Of a stretch of DNA of 64,000 bases, positions 26,128-36,149 are shown piece after piece. A model generated the notes under the pieces. It saw only the letters and a list, made by a program, of their open reading frames with translations, did no database searches and had not been told where the DNA came from. Numbering within the stretch: the stretch's first letter is position 1; each line of letters starts with the position of its first letter. Source of the DNA: JAHBTB01 sp964451255 (GTDB lineage: Bacteria > Armatimonadota > Fimbriimonadia > Fimbriimonadales > Fimbriimonadaceae); assembly GCA_964451255.1 (NCBI GenBank), contig CAYVHL010000002.1:322071-386070 (forward strand), given 5' to 3'. The translations under genes and the position numbers were made by a program.

Positions 26128-27528
26128 CTACTCGGGCAGCTTCGAAAGGCGGATCAGGCGGCCCGCCTTGTCCACCAAAAAGGTGAACCGGGCTCTAGCC
26201 TTCTCGCCGACCAACTCGTAGTACACGTCGGTGTCGTCGCCGTTCTTGTCCTCGCCTAGATAAATGAGCGTGAGCAGTTTGCCGAAGCCGCTCTTGAAGG
26301 CGAACTTTTGCGGCGTGCCCCTGGTCGTCCCGAGCAGAGCGCGCAGTTCCTCGCCGAGCAGGTCGGGATCGAGCTTCTTGGCGGGGAAGTCGTCCAGTGC
26401 GTCCAGGAGCTTGAAGGTTCGGGCCTTGTCGGGGTCTGGCAACGGAGCGAACTTCCTGACCACGACGTGCTTTAGATAGTGCTTGGCGACCTGGTCGGCC
26501 AGAGAGGCGAGGTTCAGGCCCGCTTCATTTGTCAGGATGATGACGCTCAACCTCTCTTCCGGATAGCGGCTGATCTGCGCGCTTTGGCCGTAAGTGTTGC
26601 CGCCGTGCTGGACGAGTGGTTGCCCCCACGCCTTGCCCAGAAACCATCCAAAGCCATAGGGGTAAGTCCTGCCTTCGCTGAGCATGACCGGCTGCCAAGC
26701 CTGGCTCACACCGGGGAACTTGCCTTGGGACAGCGCGACCGTCCATTTGGCCATATCCGGCCCGGTCGAGAGGATCGCCCCGGCGGCGAACGCCGAACCC
26801 GGCCTGAGCACCTCTGAGTTGCGGTGGCTCTTGCCCACCCAAACGTAACCGGACGCGCGGTTTGGAATGATAGTGGGGACACTCTGGATGTAGGAACTGG
26901 TCATCCCCACCGGCTTGAAAATGGTTTCCTGGACGTTCTTCGCCCACGACTTTTTGGTCAGCTTCTCGATGATCAGCCCGGCGACCAGATAACCCGCGTT
27001 ACTGTAGCTCCAGGCCTGCCCAGGCGTGAAGTCCAAGGGCCGCTTTTTGGCAAGCTCGAACATCTCTTTGGGCTCGTAATCGTTGCGCATGTTGACTCCG
27101 AGGCCGAGGTATTCGAAGAGGCCGGAGGTGTGGCTGAGGCACTGGCGGACGGTAACGGGTTTGATTGCATCTGGCAAGTCGTCGAAGAACTTGGACAAGG
27201 GATCGTCGAGGGCCAACTTGCCTTCACCCACCAATTTGAGGACGAGCGTCGAGGTGAACTGCTTTGTGACGCTCCCGATCTCGAACACGGTGTCCGGCGT
27301 CGCCTTTGTCTGGGTCTCCAGGTTCTCATAACCGTAGGCCTGGCTCCGCAAGGTGTGCCCGTCTTGTACGACCGTGAGGGAGAGGCCAGGGACGTGTGCC
27401 GCGTCCATGTACTTCTGCACGGTCTGGTCGACTTCGTCGGCCCGAGCTTGGTGAGCAAAGACGACGAGGCTGACGAGCAGGAGCGGGTGGAGGCGGGTTC
27501 TCACTCCCAAGCTTACGGACGGCTTCAC
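26128..27528 (-). CDS. Exported beta-lactamase-fold serine hydrolase
   Basis: The 466-residue protein has a clear signal peptide (about residues 12-30, ending ARA). Active-site motifs are SVTK (Ser86, Lys89), YSNAGY and HGGN, in the normal order for class C beta-lactamase/DD-peptidase-type proteins. About 110 residues follow the hydrolase domain as a lipocalin-like tail often found in this family. It lies 9 bases from both neighbours, VanW upstream and GH20 downstream. Whether it acts on peptidoglycan peptides, D-amino acid peptides or esters is not visible. Confidence 0.85.
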   Translation of the reverse strand: MKPSVSLGVRTRLHPLLLVSLVVFAHQARADEVDQTVQKYMDAAHVPGLSLTVVQDGHTLRSQAYGYENLETQTKATPDTVFEIGSVTKQFTSTLVLKLVGEGKLALDDPLSKFFDDLPDAIKPVTVRQCLSHTSGLFEYLGLGVNMRNDYEPKEMFELAKKRPLDFTPGQAWSYSNAGYLVAGLIIEKLTKKSWAKNVQETIFKPVGMTSSYIQSVPTIIPNRASGYVWVGKSHRNSEVLRPGSAFAAGAILSTGPDMAKWTVALSQGKFPGVSQAWQPVMLSEGRTYPYGFGWFLGKAWGQPLVQHGGNTYGQSAQISRYPEERLSVIILTNEAGLNLASLADQVAKHYLKHVVVRKFAPLPDPDKARTFKLLDALDDFPAKKLDPDLLGEELRALLGTTRGTPQKFAFKSGFGKLLTLIYLGEDKNGDDTDVYYELVGEKARARFTFLVDKAGRLIRLSKLPE

Positions 27529-27537
27529 GCCGCCGTT

Positions 27538-28278
27538 CTACCTGTCCTGGTCCCGCCGCTCGAGGACGCGCTCCATGACCGGGTAGGTGTCGTGGGAGAG
27601 CAACTCGGTCTTGCCTCCGATGTCACGATAGGTCGTGACGTCGTAGCCGGCCTTGCCGGGGTTGCGCACTCGGATCCGTGGCCCGTCGCCATAGGTGAAC
27701 TCCGTCGGCTTCGTCGTGCGATGGACGTCGGCGCGAACCCGCACTTCCGGGGGATCGACCGGCCCATCGATCCAGATGTGCAACGCGCTTCCCGCTGCCG
27801 AGCCGTGGATGGTCACCGGCTGTTTGTAGGGGTTGCGGAACCTCAGGTCGATATTCGGGTAGGCGACCGCCGCGTCTCGGCCGGGGGCGACGTAGTCCGG
27901 CGCGTGGTAGTGGCTGTGCCTCTCGACGATCTCCATGCCCGCGAGGAGGGCGGCGTTGTAGAGGGTGGTGCTGGTCTGGCAGACACCGCCGCCGAACGCA
28001 TCGACGAGCATGCCGCCGAAGCTCACCGGCGCCTTACGGTATCCACGGTCTTGCGTCCAGCTTCCAAGCGTCTCGTTGAAGGAGAACGTCTCGCCCGCGC
28101 CGACGACCGTCCCGTCAAGCCGGTGGAGGGCCAGGCTGGCGTTGTGGCGTTGCGCCATGTTCCTCAGTTCGATCGGCGTGGCGTACTCGCCGATCTCGCG
28201 GTCGGGGCGTCGCCCCGCGCTGAGGCCGAGGGCACCGGCTCCGGCGACTCCGGCCACGAGGATGGCGACCGCTTTCAC
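27538..28278 (-). CDS. VanW-family protein
   Basis: The 246-residue protein has a signal-anchor at the N-terminus and the VanW domain. Family segments present are GAGETFSFNETLG, GGGVCQTSTTLYNAALLAGMEI and HYHAPDYVAPGRDAAVAYP. VanW occurs in vancomycin-resistance clusters and widely elsewhere; its biochemical function is unknown. The start overlaps the stop of the alpha-2-macroglobulin gene as ATGA, so it is translated with it. Confidence 0.88.
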   Translation of the reverse strand: MKAVAILVAGVAGAGALGLSAGRRPDREIGEYATPIELRNMAQRHNASLALHRLDGTVVGAGETFSFNETLGSWTQDRGYRKAPVSFGGMLVDAFGGGVCQTSTTLYNAALLAGMEIVERHSHYHAPDYVAPGRDAAVAYPNIDLRFRNPYKQPVTIHGSAAGSALHIWIDGPVDPPEVRVRADVHRTTKPTEFTYGDGPRIRVRNPGKAGYDVTTYRDIGGKTELLSHDTYPVMERVLERRDQDR

Positions 28279-31200
28279 TGCGGGCTCACCTTCAGCTTGC
28301 CGGTTCCCGTCCTGACGACCATACCTGGGTCATACATGGGGAACGCGTCGGCGGGAGGCGCGAAGCACAGCCCGGGGGACTCTGCTCGGACGGCGTATTC
28401 GAGCACGTGCTCGCCTGGAGGCAGGTCGCTGGCGAAATAGGTCGTGCGGTCGTCGCGGTAGTCGGCGCCGACCCACCAGTAACCCCAGTCGCTGGATCCG
28501 TCGAGAGTCCGGTCGAGTTCGACAGTCCTGGCGTTGCTCGGCACGTAGTCGTCGATCGCGACATAGCGGAGTGCGACCTTGTTGCGCACGACCAGGCGGA
28601 CGCGGAACACCTCGCCCGACCTGAACTCGGTGCTGGCGTCCCTCGCGGGGACCAACCGTCGCTGGCCGTCGACCATGCCAACCTCCATCCGGTGATAGCT
28701 CCGCTCGATAGAGAACCCGCTGGACAACGCCAGCGGCTTGGCGTCCGGGTCGTAGACGGTGCTCTTGAAATCTAGGGCGAACGCGGCGGTTCCACCACCG
28801 GCCGCCCTGACCTGAAGTTTGTTCCGACCGGACTTCAATCCCGCAATCGGGACTCGGAGCACGGTCGACCGGTCAAGGGGCGCCTTACCAACGAGGTTCC
28901 CGTTGACCAAGAACTCCGACTGGCCTACCCCGACCTTCTCGGGATGTGCCTGCAGGTACCGGGCGATCGCGGTGACGGACTGGTTGATGGACCATGTGTT
29001 CACCAGGCTCTGCTTGACCGGTGGAGCGGCAAGGCGATAGAGGACGTCCTTGGTCGTCTGGGAGTCCGGCTCGATCTCGACCAAGGCGAGCGCGACCGTC
29101 TCGGTGTTGTCCCAGGCGGACCCTTCGGCGGCGCTCCGTGGCGCGGCTCCTTCCAGCCTCTTCAGCCATTTGGGCAGTTCTGCTTTCGCTCGGGCCGCGA
29201 CCGAGGGGTCGGACGACGAGGTCAGTCGGTGGTAGGCCAGCGCGACCCAGGCGACGCTGTCCTTGTCGAGGCCCCCCTGCACCTTGTCGACACCGACCGC
29301 CAGACTGGCGTCTATGGCGGTGAGGAGTTCTTTCTGTGGGGTGTGCGCGGCCAACGCGGCGACAAGCTGGAGCCGCGCCTTCGCTTCCCACTCGTCACGC
29401 GGCGGCGTGGTCAGCGTCTTCAAACCCCAGGCGACGTCTTCCTTCGGCCAGTCCTGCGGTACGGCCACACCTGCATCGCTCAGGGTGCGGAAGCCGTCGA
29501 GTGCGACCGCAGTTACCCACGGACTGGGCAGGTCGTTGCGGAACCACCCCCAGCCGCCGCCGTAACCGCGCATGTCGCGCAACCGGGCGAAGCCTTGCCT
29601 GAGGATCTTGTCGACCTTCTCGCTCAAGTCGGCGTCCTGGTATCCCGCGGCCTGGAGGGCGTTGCGTGTCACGGCGGCGGACACCATCCGACTCAGGGTC
29701 TGCTCGACGCAACCATAGGGATAGTCGACCAGTCGGTCGACGTTGGCGAGCATTGTGCCGGCCAATCCCGGTGCGATCCTGGCCTCCAAGACCCCGGTCG
29801 CCGTTTGTGGGAGGACGTCTAAATCGAACGACGCCTCGGAGGCCTGTCCCTCGCCCCCGACGATCCCGCCCGCGTGCCAGTACTCCGGCCTGCCGTTCGT
29901 CCGGACAGGGAACGTCATTTCGACCGCGTCTGCAGGGCCCTGCCTCGACTGGGCGGTGACCTTCACCTTCGCGGTGCCGGGGCCCCCCGCTTCAAGGGGC
30001 CATGACACGACCTTGGAACTGTTAGGCTTGACTTGCTGGGTCAGGCGGGTCTCGCCTTTGGTCTTCGCGTCACCCAACGTGAGCCACAGGTCGACGTCCA
30101 TCTGGTTGTCGGTGGTGTTGGTCACGGTAGCCGAGACCTGCTGGGTGTCGGCCTGGGTCATGAAGGGCGGCAGGCTCAGGCGCACCATCAGATCTTGGGT
30201 GGCGACGACCGACGCTTTGCCCTTTCCGACGGCAGCTTCACTGGTGACCGCGCACGCGGTCGCCCGCCAATCCGTGACGTTGTCGGGCAATCGGACGGTC
30301 ACCGACGCCGTGCCGTCGGCCCCGGTGCGCATCTGGGCCGACCAGAACGCGGTGTCCTTGAACACGCGCCGGACCTTCATGTCGGGAGGACTCTTGTCAC
30401 CGCCGTCGAAGTAGATGGCAGGGAACGACCACGTCGTCTGGACGCTCGACCATCGGGCGGGCCAGAAGGTCTCACGAGGGTCGTTGTGGTCTTCCTTGAT
30501 CGCATAGACCGCTTCGTCCACGACCGAAAACGCTAGGCTCGCGGAGACAGGCCCGCCGTGGTCGTCGGTCGTCTTGACCTGATACGTGACGTCTTCGCCC
30601 GGCTTGACTTTGTTCCGGTCGGACGTGACGGAGACGTTGACGCTCTTCCCCCGGTCGCCGATCCGGACGTCCTGTTGCGCCATTTGGAACCGCAGTGCCT
30701 TTACCCGGCAAACGGAGACACTCGCGCCCTGCGGGGTCGCAGCGAGGCTGGGCAAATCGACTTCTGCTAGTTCGGCGTCCATGGGGACGACCTTCGTCCA
30801 CTTCACGGAGTCGGTCTCCAGCGTCACGAGCACCGTGGCGCCGGGCTCGTCGGTCCGGACATAAGCCTTTGGCGAATCGGCGGTCTTGTACGCCTTTTTG
30901 TCTAGTTCGAGGCTCACGAACCCTTGGTCAGGGCGCTCCGCGCCGCCTGGCACCCAGAAGTACAGGGTGTCCTCAACCCTTCTGCCATGAGAGTCGTCGC
31001 AGGCGAGTAAGACCGAGTAGTCGCCGGGCTTGTCCGGTGTGAAGTCGAGGGTCGCTCGGCCCGTGCTGTCCAGAACCGCAGTCTGGACGGCATAGTTGGT
31101 CTTCACCGTCCGATAATCCTGCCCATCCTCAGCTTCCTGGGCAGTCCGCTCGTAGTTCGCCCTCGTTATAGTGGCGGTGACTCTGCCAGTGGCCGGAGAT

Positions 31201-33008
31201 TGGGATTCTCTTCCACGGGCGTCCATCCTTATGTGGAAGGGCTTGCCGACGCTTCCGGCGTAGTCGTCGGTACTGGCGACAAGCTTCAGGTCGCCTTGGT
31301 AGACGTTGAACGAGCCGCTTCCCGAGTAGTATCTATCGCCTGTCCCGGTCACATCGACGCTGACCTTGAAGATCTCCGAGTCAGGCGGTGACGTTGGCCA
31401 GTCCTGGTGGTTTTGATTGGGTGCCTTGTATGTCGTGTCGACGTCCATCACCGCACGCCCGTTGTCGTCGGTCGTCAGCTTCTGCGACTTGACGTATTCG
31501 CTGTACTCGTCTGGTATCGACGACCCATAGGCCTCGTCCTCCCAGTACTGCGGCTGCCGATAAACCTGTGCGTTGATCGTCGCGCCGACGGCCGGTTCGC
31601 CTGTGTATGTCGTCACCGTCACAGTCACCGGCACTCGGTCGCCACGATAATGGGTCCCCTTGTTGGCGGCGACTTGGATGTTGTATTCGGGCTTCCGGTA
31701 CTCGGCGACGGGGAAGAAGTGGCTGTCCGACCAGTCGCCGCTCGTCAGCGTGATCTCGTAGTCCCCGGTCGGCGATTCGTTCTCAATCTGGAACTCACCG
31801 TCGACAGTGCCGTCCACACCAACGGTTTTGGAGAGCGTCCCAACCGTCTCCCCGTCAGGGCCGCGTAGTTGCACTTCCACTTGGGAGAGCGTCGAAGGCC
31901 CGTATCCGGCGTCCTGAGGGTGGCGGATGAACGACTTGAAGTGGACGGTGTCACCCGGGCGGTAGACCGGCCGGTCCGTGACCGTCCATGCGACGTCTTT
32001 GTGAGCCTCGGATTGCGGGTACCACCAAGTGTAGGCGTGCGAATCGCCCGCCTCCGCCATCATCAGCTGCTGGTGCTGCTTGTCGTCCCGGGCGGCGGGA
32101 ATGTCGAACGTCGCCAAGCCGTCGGCGTCAGTCGTCCCGACAGCCTTGATCCCGTTGTCGGAGACGAGGGTGAGCGAAACGCCTTGACGAGGTCTTCCAG
32201 TGCGAAGGTCGACAGCCCAGGCGGTGCCATGACCGTCACCAGACTTTGTCACCAAGCCAAGGTCGGTGACGGTGAACCAAAAGTAACGGTCAAAGCCCTT
32301 GGACGAGACCTTGCCCATGTAGACGCCTTTTTCGAGCCTGGGAACCTTGACCTTGGTGGTGAACGACCCTTCCAGGTCGATCATGTCCGGTTCGAACGTG
32401 TCGGTCGCCACGACAGGGCCAACCCCTGTCTCCTGGGCGTTCTTGGGGTTGCGGTTCCTTGTGACCGCGGTCAACACGTCGGCCAGGCTGTGGGCGTCCT
32501 GGATGCGCTTCGGCTCTACCCGCCGCACCTCCAAACTGAGCTTGCGGTCGACAAGGAGCCCGCTCGACTGGATGGCAATCTCCTGATCGGGAAGAAAGAC
32601 AGGGTTGTCCAGGCTGAACTCGATGGAAGGCGGCCTGGCTATCGCCTCGAAGTCCAGTTCGTTGGTCCCGCCCTCCGTGACCGCGACCATGCGCTTTTGC
32701 ACGTCGTGAGCCGTGCCTCGGACATAGACCGAGTACATGCCGACTGGTAGTCGACGAAAACTGAAGGTGCCGTCGGCCTTTGTCCGGACGGTGTAGTCCT
32801 TGAACTTGTAGTCCTCCTCGTCGCGGTACTCGGGCGAGAACGTGACAAAGGCGTTCGGCAACGCCTTCTTGTTCTCAAACATGGTCACCTTGCCGGTGAC
32901 CGGGGTGACCGCCACCTCCTTGGTCGTTCCGAACGCCATGAGCGCGCAGACGAGAGCGACAGCGAGCATCAACGCGAAAACAGCGGCGCGGCCTTCAGGT
33001 CGTGGCAA
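28275..33008 (-). CDS. Bacterial alpha-2-macroglobulin with thioester motif
   Basis: The 1577-residue protein has an N-terminal signal/anchor without a lipobox, a carboxypeptidase-like beta domain, a series of macroglobulin (MG) domains, a bait-like region, and a C-terminal alpha-helical thioester domain. The thioester motif YGCVEQ is intact (Cys1100, Gln1103), so it can trap attacking proteases covalently as described for bacterial A2Ms in the periplasm. The usual partner PBP1C is not adjacent; instead VanW and two serine hydrolases follow. The upstream membrane protein gene overlaps it by 14 bases. Confidence 0.92.
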   Translation of the reverse strand: MPRPEGRAAVFALMLAVALVCALMAFGTTKEVAVTPVTGKVTMFENKKALPNAFVTFSPEYRDEEDYKFKDYTVRTKADGTFSFRRLPVGMYSVYVRGTAHDVQKRMVAVTEGGTNELDFEAIARPPSIEFSLDNPVFLPDQEIAIQSSGLLVDRKLSLEVRRVEPKRIQDAHSLADVLTAVTRNRNPKNAQETGVGPVVATDTFEPDMIDLEGSFTTKVKVPRLEKGVYMGKVSSKGFDRYFWFTVTDLGLVTKSGDGHGTAWAVDLRTGRPRQGVSLTLVSDNGIKAVGTTDADGLATFDIPAARDDKQHQQLMMAEAGDSHAYTWWYPQSEAHKDVAWTVTDRPVYRPGDTVHFKSFIRHPQDAGYGPSTLSQVEVQLRGPDGETVGTLSKTVGVDGTVDGEFQIENESPTGDYEITLTSGDWSDSHFFPVAEYRKPEYNIQVAANKGTHYRGDRVPVTVTVTTYTGEPAVGATINAQVYRQPQYWEDEAYGSSIPDEYSEYVKSQKLTTDDNGRAVMDVDTTYKAPNQNHQDWPTSPPDSEIFKVSVDVTGTGDRYYSGSGSFNVYQGDLKLVASTDDYAGSVGKPFHIRMDARGRESQSPATGRVTATITRANYERTAQEAEDGQDYRTVKTNYAVQTAVLDSTGRATLDFTPDKPGDYSVLLACDDSHGRRVEDTLYFWVPGGAERPDQGFVSLELDKKAYKTADSPKAYVRTDEPGATVLVTLETDSVKWTKVVPMDAELAEVDLPSLAATPQGASVSVCRVKALRFQMAQQDVRIGDRGKSVNVSVTSDRNKVKPGEDVTYQVKTTDDHGGPVSASLAFSVVDEAVYAIKEDHNDPRETFWPARWSSVQTTWSFPAIYFDGGDKSPPDMKVRRVFKDTAFWSAQMRTGADGTASVTVRLPDNVTDWRATACAVTSEAAVGKGKASVVATQDLMVRLSLPPFMTQADTQQVSATVTNTTDNQMDVDLWLTLGDAKTKGETRLTQQVKPNSSKVVSWPLEAGGPGTAKVKVTAQSRQGPADAVEMTFPVRTNGRPEYWHAGGIVGGEGQASEASFDLDVLPQTATGVLEARIAPGLAGTMLANVDRLVDYPYGCVEQTLSRMVSAAVTRNALQAAGYQDADLSEKVDKILRQGFARLRDMRGYGGGWGWFRNDLPSPWVTAVALDGFRTLSDAGVAVPQDWPKEDVAWGLKTLTTPPRDEWEAKARLQLVAALAAHTPQKELLTAIDASLAVGVDKVQGGLDKDSVAWVALAYHRLTSSSDPSVAARAKAELPKWLKRLEGAAPRSAAEGSAWDNTETVALALVEIEPDSQTTKDVLYRLAAPPVKQSLVNTWSINQSVTAIARYLQAHPEKVGVGQSEFLVNGNLVGKAPLDRSTVLRVPIAGLKSGRNKLQVRAAGGGTAAFALDFKSTVYDPDAKPLALSSGFSIERSYHRMEVGMVDGQRRLVPARDASTEFRSGEVFRVRLVVRNKVALRYVAIDDYVPSNARTVELDRTLDGSSDWGYWWVGADYRDDRTTYFASDLPPGEHVLEYAVRAESPGLCFAPPADAFPMYDPGMVVRTGTGKLKVSPQ

Positions 33009-34449
33009 CGGGTTCCTCCCTCGTGGGACGTGCCAACCACCCGGCGATTGCGCAAAGTCCCAATGCCGCTAGGACGACCACGGCGAGGAAGCCGACCTTG
33101 TTCTGGGGGTCGACCTTGACCGCGTCGGCCACAGCGGCGGCGGTGGCGGCGACCAGCCAAGAGAGGCCGCCGCCGAACACCGCGCCGATGAGCGCGGGGC
33201 GACCCGACAGGCACGACAAGGCTCCGCCAAAAGCTAAACCGACGACGACTCCTACCGTCCCCTTGTCACCGAGGAACAACGAGGCGAAAAGCGCCATGGC
33301 CACGGCGACAATGAAAGCTGCCAGCGCGGCTACGGTCGACTTCCACTTCCCGCCGTCGGCGAGAACGGCGACGAACTCATTGAGTGCTATGGAGACCGAA
33401 CAACCCACAAGGAGGCCGACCAGGGCGTAGTGTTGCCCTATGTCGAGGGCGTCCAAGCTGTCTGGCGCGAGGTTCCGCAGTAGGCGGTAAGCGGCCAGGG
33501 CCAGCAACGGGCTGAGGGCCGCGGCGGCGTTCGCGCGTCCCATCACGCATGTGACAGCAAGCCCGACCAGTACGGCGGCGGCGAGTCCAGGAGTCTGGGC
33601 CTGGCTAAAGCCGACTGTCGCGACTCCTGTCCATGCCAGAACCCCAAGGGCGCCCGCCAAAGGCGTCGGTGCTCCCGGGCCCCAGACCCAGCCAATGACG
33701 AGGGCGGTGACTGTCGCGACCCCAATGACGAGAGCCAGGCCGTTGTTGTGGAACCCCATTTGGGCGGCGGCGACCGACCCTGCTCCGACCAAGACGGCGA
33801 CAGCGGCGCTTGCCCAAGGTGTCTTCTTGCCGAACAGCACGGACAGGCCGAGTCCAAACGTCGCGTTGAGAACGAGGGCCCCGGTGAGCGGGACGGCGTA
33901 GTCCTCGGCTTGCAGCTTTAAGAAGAGCAACAGCATGATGGAGCCAAGGGTCGCCAATGGAAGCGCAGCGGCATCGTCACGATGACTTTGGCTCCAGTTC
34001 GACCACATGCCCCACGCCGTCACCACGGCCAACGCCGCGCCGATGCACACCCAGTCCTTGGCGACTGGCCCAGCCACGCTTGCCAAGACGGGTGGCAGGG
34101 CACCGAGCGCGATCATCGAGGGTCGGCACGGGTCCTCGCTCCGCCAGGTCGTCGAGGTGAGCACGCCTCCTACCCACGCCACGACCGGCGCCGCCGCGAC
34201 CAGGGGCAGTTTGGTCACGTTGTTCAGCCAGATCGCCGCCGCCAAAGCAAAGGCACCTTGGAGGAGAGTGGCGGCGCCGTCGATCTTGACCGGCTTGGGG
34301 CAACGGCTCAGCTCCCAGAACCAAGCCAAGACCGCGACGACCGCAAGGAGAACGACGACTGCCATCGATATCAAACCGCCAATAGTGGGGACGTCTCCAG
34401 CCTTATACTCGCACTTGCGCCGCCCGGGGTGTGGGACCGACTTTTCCAC
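32995..34449 (-). CDS. Large polytopic membrane protein of unknown function
   Basis: The protein has up to 484 residues and is mostly hydrophobic, with about 14 Ala/Val/Gly-rich transmembrane segments. GTG 34449 is the longest start; ATG 34365 would begin right at the first helix and may be the true one. I see no family motif. The last 14 bases overlap the alpha-2-macroglobulin gene, so it leads that envelope operon. The repeated AVA/GVA helix composition recalls ion-translocating pyrophosphatases, but their catalytic Asp-rich motifs are absent. Confidence 0.55.
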   Translation of the reverse strand: MEKSVPHPGRRKCEYKAGDVPTIGGLISMAVVVLLAVVAVLAWFWELSRCPKPVKIDGAATLLQGAFALAAAIWLNNVTKLPLVAAAPVVAWVGGVLTSTTWRSEDPCRPSMIALGALPPVLASVAGPVAKDWVCIGAALAVVTAWGMWSNWSQSHRDDAAALPLATLGSIMLLLFLKLQAEDYAVPLTGALVLNATFGLGLSVLFGKKTPWASAAVAVLVGAGSVAAAQMGFHNNGLALVIGVATVTALVIGWVWGPGAPTPLAGALGVLAWTGVATVGFSQAQTPGLAAAVLVGLAVTCVMGRANAAAALSPLLALAAYRLLRNLAPDSLDALDIGQHYALVGLLVGCSVSIALNEFVAVLADGGKWKSTVAALAAFIVAVAMALFASLFLGDKGTVGVVVGLAFGGALSCLSGRPALIGAVFGGGLSWLVAATAAAVADAVKVDPQNKVGFLAVVVLAALGLCAIAGWLARPTREEPVATT

Positions 34450-34463
34450 ACCCCTTGGGCAAG

Positions 34464-35345
34464 TTACAACTTGGACGTGAGTTCAGGCACGGCGTCAAAG
34501 AGATCGGCGACGAGCCCCAGGTCGGCGGAGTCGAAGATCGGGGCGTCGGGATCTTTGTTGATCGCGACAATGACCTTGCTGTCCTTTATCCCGGCCATGT
34601 GCTGGGTGCTACCGCTGATCCCGGCCGCGATGTAGAGGTCTGGGGCGACGATCTTGCCGGTCTGCCCCACCTGGAGTTCGTTGGGCGCGATCCCGTTGTC
34701 GACGGCCGCTCTGGTCGCGCCGACCGCGCCGCCCAGTTTGTCGGCCAGACCGCCGATGACCCTTTCAAACGTTTCCTTGTCCCCAAGCGGACGTCCGCCG
34801 CTGACGACCACTTTGGCCTGGGTCAGTTCGGGGCGTGCCCCGCCACCGCCGGAAGAGCCGGTGCGGCGGGTCGCGCCGTCGGTCGCGAGACTGATACTCT
34901 CCGTCAGAGGGGAGGCACCGTCCACGGACGGGAACGACGCAGGTCGGAAGGTCACAACCACAGGCTCAGCCAGAGTCTCGACGGTAGCAAGCGCGGCTCC
35001 GGCGACGACCGGGCGCACAAATCGGTTGTTCGATTCAACGGCGACGGCGTCCGTGACCATGGCGGCGTCAAGAAGTCCTGCCGTTCTGGCCATGACGTCT
35101 TTGCTCGCCATGGACGATGCGGCGACGACGTGGTTGTAGCCGTTGGCGACAGTGGCGATGCCGACCGCGAGGGCGTCGGCAGGTGGGAGGTCGCCTAGCC
35201 CAGCGCACATGAGCCGTCCTGCGCCCGGGGCCTCGCACGTCCCACAAAGCAAGACTAGGTCGTAGGGTTGGCCGAGCGCGGCCGCGAAACCGGTCCCGGG
35301 CAGCGCGTCAGCCGGAGTGAACGCCACGACGAGCGTCTTGCTCAC
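34464..35345 (-). CDS. etfA: Electron transfer flavoprotein alpha subunit
   Basis: The 293-residue protein carries the C-terminal FAD-binding domain with the family pattern VGATRAAVDNGIAPNELQVGQ, then LYIAAGISGSTQHMAGI and VIVAINKDPDAPIF. It forms a heterodimer with EtfB and passes electrons from acyl-CoA and other dehydrogenases to the respiratory chain. It is slightly shorter than many EtfA proteins, the loss being in the N-terminal domain. Its start overlaps the etfB stop. Confidence 0.96.
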   Translation of the reverse strand: MSKTLVVAFTPADALPGTGFAAALGQPYDLVLLCGTCEAPGAGRLMCAGLGDLPPADALAVGIATVANGYNHVVAASSMASKDVMARTAGLLDAAMVTDAVAVESNNRFVRPVVAGAALATVETLAEPVVVTFRPASFPSVDGASPLTESISLATDGATRRTGSSGGGGARPELTQAKVVVSGGRPLGDKETFERVIGGLADKLGGAVGATRAAVDNGIAPNELQVGQTGKIVAPDLYIAAGISGSTQHMAGIKDSKVIVAINKDPDAPIFDSADLGLVADLFDAVPELTSKL

Positions 35346-36082
35346 GCCAGCACCCCCTTTTGCCGAAGCGCGGCGATGAGTTCGTCCACACTGCCGACCT
35401 TGCGCCCTGGCTCCCGGGCAGGGGGCGTCGAGTAGCTGGCGACGCGTGTCTTCGGTTGGGCATCAGTGAGCCTTGCCCGATTCGCGAGGGGCTTGGAGCG
35501 CGCCTTGATGATCCCTGGCAACGCGATGTAACGCGGCTCGTTCAGCCTTAGGTCAGTCGTGACCACGGCGGGAAGCGGCATCTCAAGAATCTCCTCGCCT
35601 GTGTCGGTCTCCCTGACCACGGTGGCCTTGCCACCACCGAGGTCGAGCTTGCTTGCGAACGTCGCCTGCGGCCAACCGAGTTTGGCGGCAAGCATCTGGC
35701 CGACTTGGTTGCAGTCGTCGTCGGTCGCCTGCTTGCCCATAAGGACAAGGTCGGGCTGAATCTCGCGGGCCAGGGCGGCGAGTTCGGCGGCGACCACGGA
35801 GGAGTCCAGCGGGTCGTCGGTCTCGACGAGCACGGCCTCGTCGGCGCCGATCGCCAAGGCCTTTCGCAACTGGTCTTCACAGGCGACGGGCCCGATACTG
35901 ACGACTGTGATATGGACGCTGGGGTCGGCTTCCTTCTTCCGGACTGCTTCCTCGACGGCTATCTCGTCAAAAGGGTTGACGTCGAACTTAGCCGAGGCGG
36001 TGTCCAGTCCGCTGCCGTCGGACAGGGGCTTGACCTTGGCGAATGGATCGACGACCCGTTTGACGGGGACAAGGATCTTCAT
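35342..36082 (-). CDS. etfB: Electron transfer flavoprotein beta subunit
   Basis: The 246-residue protein starts MKILVPVKRVVDPFAKV and contains KQATDDDCNQVGQMLA and TTDLRLNEPRYIALPGIIKARSK, the latter being the EtfB signature region. It binds AMP and docks partner dehydrogenases. It is the first gene of the etfBA pair, with a 4-base overlap to etfA. Confidence 0.96.
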   Translation of the reverse strand: MKILVPVKRVVDPFAKVKPLSDGSGLDTASAKFDVNPFDEIAVEEAVRKKEADPSVHITVVSIGPVACEDQLRKALAIGADEAVLVETDDPLDSSVVAAELAALAREIQPDLVLMGKQATDDDCNQVGQMLAAKLGWPQATFASKLDLGGGKATVVRETDTGEEILEMPLPAVVTTDLRLNEPRYIALPGIIKARSKPLANRARLTDAQPKTRVASYSTPPAREPGRKVGSVDELIAALRQKGVLA

Positions 36083-36149
36083 GGTCGAGGAGGTTACCGG
36101 CTGGCGGGTTCGGAAGCTCAGGCCGTCCGTATGGTGCCATGGCGGTGCC

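Noticed and set aside
26824..28440. 538-codon plus-strand frame across the serine hydrolase and VanW genes
   Set aside because: It is antisense to two clearly identified genes and has no recognisable domain.
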